This document shows positions 58,907-64,000 of a stretch of DNA of 64,000 nucleotides, in pieces. A model generated the notes under the pieces. It worked only from the letters and a program-made list of their open reading frames with translations, was not told the DNA's origin and made no database searches. The translations under genes and the position numbers were made by a program. Positions within the stretch are counted from its first letter, which is position 1, and every line of letters begins with the position of its first letter. Source of the stretch: Anaeramoeba flamelloides (Eukaryota; Metamonada; Anaeramoebidae); NCBI GenBank assembly GCA_027625915.1, contig JANTQA010000015.1:11189001-11253000 (forward strand), written 5' to 3'.

Positions 58907-59442
58907 CTCCAATTCAAAATTTTCAAAACACTTTAATTCCATTTGTGAAAAAAAAAAAACTTATTTAATCAATTCAAGAAGATTCACCAAATTAGAACCA
59001 TCACTAATTGTAATGTTAACAATTTTTGATAAATTACAATACCCGCAATACTAAAAATAAATAATTATCTATACACATAAACCAAGGGTGTGTTAAACAT
59101 TTTGGAGAGAGCAAAACAAAAAAATATATTAGTAAATTTGTTTAAATTCTATTAGGAATATTGATCGATCAAAAGGTTAGATACTACCAACTAATTTTAT
59201 TTGAGTTATTCTATTTTGGAAAAACTCAACTTTAACCTAATATCAATTGTTAAAAAAAATTTTGATCCAACGAAACAAATTACGTAATTCAAACAAAGAA
59301 ATGTGAACAAAATCTAAAAGATGAAAAAATGATTTTCATTTTTTACAAAAATCAAAATTATCTCCAATTTGAATGAAATTATATTATTGTGGTTGTTTGG
59401 ACGGTTTTAACTGTGAGGAAAATTTTTAATTTTAGTTTATAT
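58907..59442 (+). repeat. Dispersed repeat family D, copy 2
   Basis: Direct-orientation partner of 42651-43190. The left 20-odd bases and the AACACACC inverted motif are more eroded here than in copy 1. Confidence 0.8.
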
Positions 59443-60019
59443 AAAAATATACATAATTTCAAGTTTAAATTAAATTATTTTGACAAAAATTGTTTTCAAG
59501 ATAAAGTTAAATAGAAACTTTATTTATTATTATTTTTTCAGATAGTTTTTTTAATGTTTTAAATGGAAGGTAACTGTTCAGTTTTCCATTTTTAGTGTTT
59601 TTTGGGCTGTGAGGGCATATTTTTTAAATAATATCCTCAATGATTTTAAATTATCTAGATTGGGTTTATGATTTGAGAATTTACAGATTAATTCTATTTA
59701 AAGAAAACTTTCTTTTTAATTTGAAATCTGGATGATTTTCTTCTGTTTTTTTATATCAAATCATAGTTTGTGGGTGTTTTCTATTTATATTTAAATTAAA
59801 ATTTCTTATTGGATGTTTTTAATTTGATTTCTTTATTTTATTTTTTATTTTTTTTTAACATATTTGGTTATTTAAGACTAATATATGAAACTTAATTATT
59901 ATTATCATAACCTCTCCTCTAAAAAATTTTTTTTTCTCTACCACTTTAAAACCAATACAAAATCACTGATTTATGGACTCTGAATAAAAATTTTAGGATA
60001 ATAGATGACATCAAAGTTT
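59443..60019. other. Intergenic, nothing recognised
   Basis: AT-rich sequence between repeats D and E. Confidence 0.45.
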
Positions 60020-60515
60020 ATCAGCAGTTATTGATTTTTTTAAAAAAAAAATATCGAATATATTTATTTGTGAAGCTGAAAGCTTCAAAAAAAATATATA
60101 TTCAGATCCTTTTTTTTAAAAAAAAAAGCAATATCAATTGTTGTTTTTCGAGGTAAAAAACTATTAAAAACACTAAACCCAAAAGAAACCATTTTTTTGT
60201 ACCATTTTTTTTTTTAGATAAAGTGATCTGATATTTTTAGTAACTTGAAATTTTCACTTTTCTAATTTGACTTTTCTTTCTCAAAAACCCCTTTAAAACA
60301 TCATTTTAAATCATTTCATTCTATATTTTTATTTTAATAAATTTTGAAAACTATTTCATTAGTTTTAGATTATTTTTTTCTATCCAGAAAAGAAAAGCTT
60401 ATCCAAATACAGCAACATTTGGTAAACAATATCGAATATGTTAAGTGGTGTAGATCTGAAAAATATAGCATCATTTTTTATATTTTTTTTAATATTTTTG
60501 CAAAAGAAAAATAAC
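60020..60515 (+). repeat. Dispersed repeat family E, copy 2
   Basis: Matches 13974-14928 minus the ~440-base extra segment. The best block is TCTATCCAGAAAAGAAAAGC through GTGTAGATCTGAAAAATATA. Confidence 0.75.
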
Positions 60516-60756
60516 TATTATATTTTTTAATTTCAAGTATTATCCTCATTAAGTTGAAAAATATTATTTTTCACAAAGATTATTATAAAAAAAAATAGAA
60601 AACAATTGGAAATTTTTTTTTTTTTTTCTTAATTAAGAGGGTTATTTTATTTTCTTTCAATAACAATTTAATTTTTATAATTATTATCAAACTGAGAACC
60701 AATTATTTTGATCATTGAGGAATTAATTTACTTTGGAATAATTTTTTTTTTAAATT

Positions 60757-61345
60757 TTTCGTTAGGTTTTTTTTAATTTTCAAAATAAACAGAAAATTTA
60801 TTTAAATTTTAAATTTATTACAAAAAGTAAAATAAAAACTAGGACACGTCTATTAGTGTTCTGTTAATTAAAATGATAGTTTAATATCAAATATTTTACA
60901 CAGTTCAAAAGAACTGTGTAAAACCTCTGACATTCTTGTTAGGTTTTCCTGATTTACAGCGAATAACCAAAAATCTCGGCTTTTTCTTGATTATGCTGAA
61001 TCCGGAAAAACTAATGAAAGTTCTGTCGAATATCTAGTGTTCAAAAGAATAGAATATATTAATTGTTTTTAATCTACAGTCAGTTCCACTTTTAAGGTAC
61101 AAACTTTCAAGGTAATTTAAGGCACAATAAAAATCTCAAATTAAGGTACAAAATTTATAATTTTTTTTTTACAATTTATTTTACTAGAATCCGAATTCTG
61201 GGCCTTAATTTGAGATTTTTATTGTGCCTTAAATTTCGTTGAAAGTTTGTGCCTTAAAAGTGGAACTGACTGTATTCTTTTCGGCTCTGAGAAATTAATA
61301 AATTCCTTTATTGTGCTCGATTCTTTTGAATACTTGAAAATCGAG
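60757..61345. repeat. Hairpin-array repeat, copy 3, interrupted by a MITE
   Basis: Begins CGTTAGGTTTTTTTTAATTT like unit P1 at 48438, continues with palindromes including TTTTACACAGTTCAAAAGAA paired around 60900-60925 and a TTAGGTTTTCCTGATTTACA unit, and ends near GAATACTTGAAAATCGAGG. A family A MITE sits inside it at 61076-61274. Confidence 0.65.
61076..61274. mobile_element. MITE family A, copy 5
   Basis: Ends ACAGTCAGTTCCACTTTTAA and TTAAAAGTGGAACTGACTGT, flanked by TA. The inner inverted block AAAAATCTCAAATTAAGGTA pairs with CCTTAATTTGAGATTTTT. Among the least diverged copies, and inserted into hairpin array 3. Confidence 0.92.
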
Positions 61346-63349
61346 GATATGTAAAGTGTATAATTTGTATTCTCCAAAACCCCCATTCAATCCTTTTTTT
61401 ATAGTTTTATTAAATGAAATGGAATTTTCAAAAGTATTAATTATTTTTTTATTAACGTAAAAAACTTTAAGTTTAATTAAACAAAAATGCATTTATAAAT
61501 TTCATCAACAAATTATAACCCAAAAAATAAATATATCTTTTTTTCTTGAGTAAATATTTTGAAAAATCATTGCAATACTTTAAAAAATCATAAACACGAT
61601 AGCTCCAAGAATTTATTGCTTTGAAATGTTGAATATACTGTTAATGAACTTTATTATATATGACAAAATATTAATAAAAGTATTAATTTATCTAACTTAT
61701 AATTTTAAATTTTATTATTTCAAACAATTAACTACTTTTTTAAAAGTATGATTTCTTTTTTTCAAATTGCTATCCATTTTTAAATACTCCCGATTTTTGG
61801 ATATCTATCAACGTGATCAAAAAAAAACTTTGAACAAATCCTAAAACCTGTGTTTCAACTATAAAAACGTACTTTTTTTCACTTCTTGTACTAAGTTATG
61901 AGCTAATTCACTGCCCAGTAGTATACACAAGTTCAAATCAATTTTGAATATAGTATCCTTTTTATATTTTGAGTAAAATTTTAAATTAGGACTTGAAGTT
62001 TTGGGAATTTTGAGGAATTGTTTTTCATAATCTGTTATTTTTTTTTGCCAATTATTTGTTCAATTAAAACTCTAATCTATTTTTAAAAAACTATTCAAAT
62101 TTGCTCCTTCATTTTTAGAATTTTTTTTTAAATAATAGAACTTTAAGTAATCAAAATATATTTTTTACTTGATTTTTATTGTCTAGTTATACATCATTTA
62201 AGGTATATGTCTTCTATAAAAAAGAAACACTTTTCTACCGTATTATTTTAACAATTCTACTTTATTGAAATGCTTTATGCTTATAATAACATTTTAATAG
62301 GAGGTGTTCTCAATGTATAATAAAGCTATCTTACAAATAATATCCTTTAATTTTGGCAAATGTGAATACAATGAGTAAAATAATGCGTGTACAAACAACT
62401 ATAATCTGTTTTTCAAAAATTGAATCCGTGTTTTTTTTTTTACTTCTTGTTCCAAGGCAACATCCAATTCAGGTACTCATTAGTATAACTAAGTTCAAAT
62501 CAATTTTGAATGTAAACTCCTTGATGTTGTAAGTAAATTTAAAATTAGGAATACAATTTATTGAAACTTTTTCGAAATTATCTCAGTTTTTTTTGAATTT
62601 TTTCTTGATTTTTTGATTATAAAAATTTTTTGTCAAAAATTTACTCTATTTTTTGAGAGATATTTACCAATTTGATACTTCATTTTTAGAATTTCTTTTT
62701 AAAAAATAAAACTTTCAGGAATCAATACCATAATTAATCAGGGTTTATTGCATATTTTCTTTGATCCTTTGATGAATCGGTCTTCTTATAACAAAAAAAC
62801 ACACTTTTTATTTTGAAACATAGGATTATACTTTTCGGCAAGTATTATTTTGACAACAGTACAATCTTTTATCCAAATTTTAAAATAAATTATTTTGAAG
62901 GTACAAAATGTTGTTTTTTTGGTTTTTACTATTAATTTTTTGTTCTATTCGGAAATTTTCACTTACAACAGTTAAATAAGGAAGAGTAGTATTGATTTAA
63001 ACATAATTATTCAATTATATTGTATTTGGAGCACATCCAGTTCTAATCATTGACTCAAATATTAAAAACTAATTGAATAAATATCTTCTTAGGTAAATTT
63101 ATAAGTGCTTATTAAGTGTGTTTTAAAGTAGAATTATAAAAAAAACAAAAACAATTCAAAAAGCTAATTTTTTTGAAAAAATAATTTATTTTATATTGTC
63201 GTCAAAAGAGACTTTTCACTTTAACTAAATTCAAGGATAACATTTTTGGTGTACACGAATAATTTGTTTGGAATATACACCCAAACACAAGAAAGGTATA
63301 AAGGGAAGGTTTCATTTTTTATCATCTTTTTTTCTCAAAAAATTTCATT
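61346..63349. other. Intergenic with a diverged tandem duplication
   Basis: Two direct copies, about 61850-62245 and 62385-62810, share AAGTTCAAATCAATTTTGAA, CTTCATTTTTAGAATTT and GTCTTCT.TA..AAAAAA.AC blocks in the same order. No coding frame recognised in either copy. The last ~100 bases are the 5' flank of the terminal gene. Confidence 0.5.
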
Positions 63350-64000
63350 ATGGAAAATGAACCTGACTTTGAAAACAACAATAATCAGTTGTTTGAATTA
63401 TTGTCTTTAGATTTTGATCTTCAAAAATTCTTAAAAAGAATTAGTTTTAATGAAATATTATTTGCCTTTCCAAAAAATGATATAACAAAAGAACAATCGT
63501 TGACAAAATCAGATTTATTACAACATATTTTAATTCGATCTTTAAAAAACCCCAAGCACTTTGTAACCCTAAATGGAATTTATGGGATAATAGAGGAATA
63601 TCCATTAACTAACCAAAAAAAATTAATAAAAGAACAAGAACACGAAAAAGAAAAAGTGAACCGAAATGAGAAACAAAATCAAGAAAAACAGAGTTTGATT
63701 TCAAGCCAAGTCAAAAAAACAACAAATTGCAATGAAAATCAAAAAGGAAAATTAAATAATAATAGTTTGAAACTAGAAAAGAAGAGAACGAAACTTCCAC
63801 CTCAACCAAAAAGTAATGTTATTAAAAATCGAGTTAACACTTCTATTGCTCAAGATCAAGAAAAAGAACAAGAAAAAATACGAGAACAAGAAAAAGAACA
63901 ACAAAGAGAAAAAGAAAATGAACAAACCCATAACAACCAAAAAATGGTCAGTAACAAAAAAGAAGAAAAAATACAAAAAAGAAAAATGAGATTATATTTA
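63350..64000 (+). CDS. Hypothetical charged protein, 5' part (runs off the window)
   Basis: ATG at 63350 opens a frame with no stop through the last base, giving at least 217 residues. The first ~85 residues look folded and helical (F-E-L-L-S-L-D-F-D-L-Q-K-F-L, then S-D-L-L-Q-H-I-L-I-R-S-L-K-N-P-K-H-F). The rest is Lys/Glu/Gln/Asn-rich with E-K-E-Q repeats and likely disordered or coiled coil. It is preceded by an AT-rich leader ending CAAAAAATTTCATT. I do not recognise the family. Confidence 0.75.
   Translation, partial: MENEPDFENNNNQLFELLSLDFDLQKFLKRISFNEILFAFPKNDITKEQSLTKSDLLQHILIRSLKNPKHFVTLNGIYGIIEEYPLTNQKKLIKEQEHEKEKVNRNEKQNQEKQSLISSQVKKTTNCNENQKGKLNNNSLKLEKKRTKLPPQPKSNVIKNRVNTSIAQDQEKEQEKIREQEKEQQREKENEQTHNNQKMVSNKKEEKIQKRKMRLYL

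Overview
The window is nuclear DNA of a very AT-rich protist. Seven complete protein genes can be assembled. Five are interrupted by short GT..AG introns of 133 to 416 bases, a sixth probably carries one long intron, and an eighth gene runs off the right edge. The hydrogenosome- or mitochondrion-type NuoF with a presequence, the Ras and Rab GTPases, the large LRR and RCC1 proteins with doubled BTB domains, and the extreme AT bias together fit an anaerobic amoeba of the Anaeramoeba kind. That placement is inference, not a database result. TAA and TAG both terminate genes directly after prenylation motifs (Ras C-D-L-M then TAA, Rab G-G-G-C-C then TAG), so the code looks standard for these codons.

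Layout. 0-3 kb holds a decayed LINE reverse-transcriptase fragment, a degenerate hairpin array and a palindromic MITE. 3.5-7 kb holds an intronless LRR-BTB gene. 11.2-12 kb holds a Ras gene. 14-18 kb is repeat territory, with a 1.25 kb TIR element carrying eleven TCGCGA sites. 20.2-23.6 kb holds ubiquitin E1 (UBA1, minus strand, three exons). 25.7 kb holds tRNA-Leu(UAA). 25.9-27.5 kb holds coding-like remnants, including a probable terminal WD40 exon. 33.7-34.6 kb holds a MoeB/ThiF-type E1-like enzyme. 34.9-40.5 kb holds nested MITEs. 40.7-42.4 kb holds NuoF. 47.0-52.0 kb holds an RCC1-BTB gene split by a ~3 kb intron that contains a tandem array of ten hairpins. 52.7-55 kb holds a TTAA-flanked element and two long fold-backs. 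56.2-57.3 kb holds a Rab-like GTPase. 58.9-61.3 kb holds second copies of repeats seen at 42.7 and 14 kb and a third hairpin array invaded by a MITE. 63.35 kb to the end holds the start of a charged, Gln/Glu/Lys-rich protein.

The genes are scattered housekeeping and signalling functions: ubiquitin activation, sulfur-carrier or ubiquitin-like activation, small GTPases, NADH oxidation in a hydrogenosome-like organelle, and BTB scaffolds that may act as Cullin-3 adaptors. They show no operon-like arrangement. Most of the window is non-coding, and much of that is small non-autonomous DNA elements, several of them nested. The least explained structures are the hairpin-array family (three copies), the TIR element with clustered ATCGCGAT palindromes, and the fold-back whose inner arms look identical while its outer arms have diverged. 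No virus-like or LTR element was recognised.
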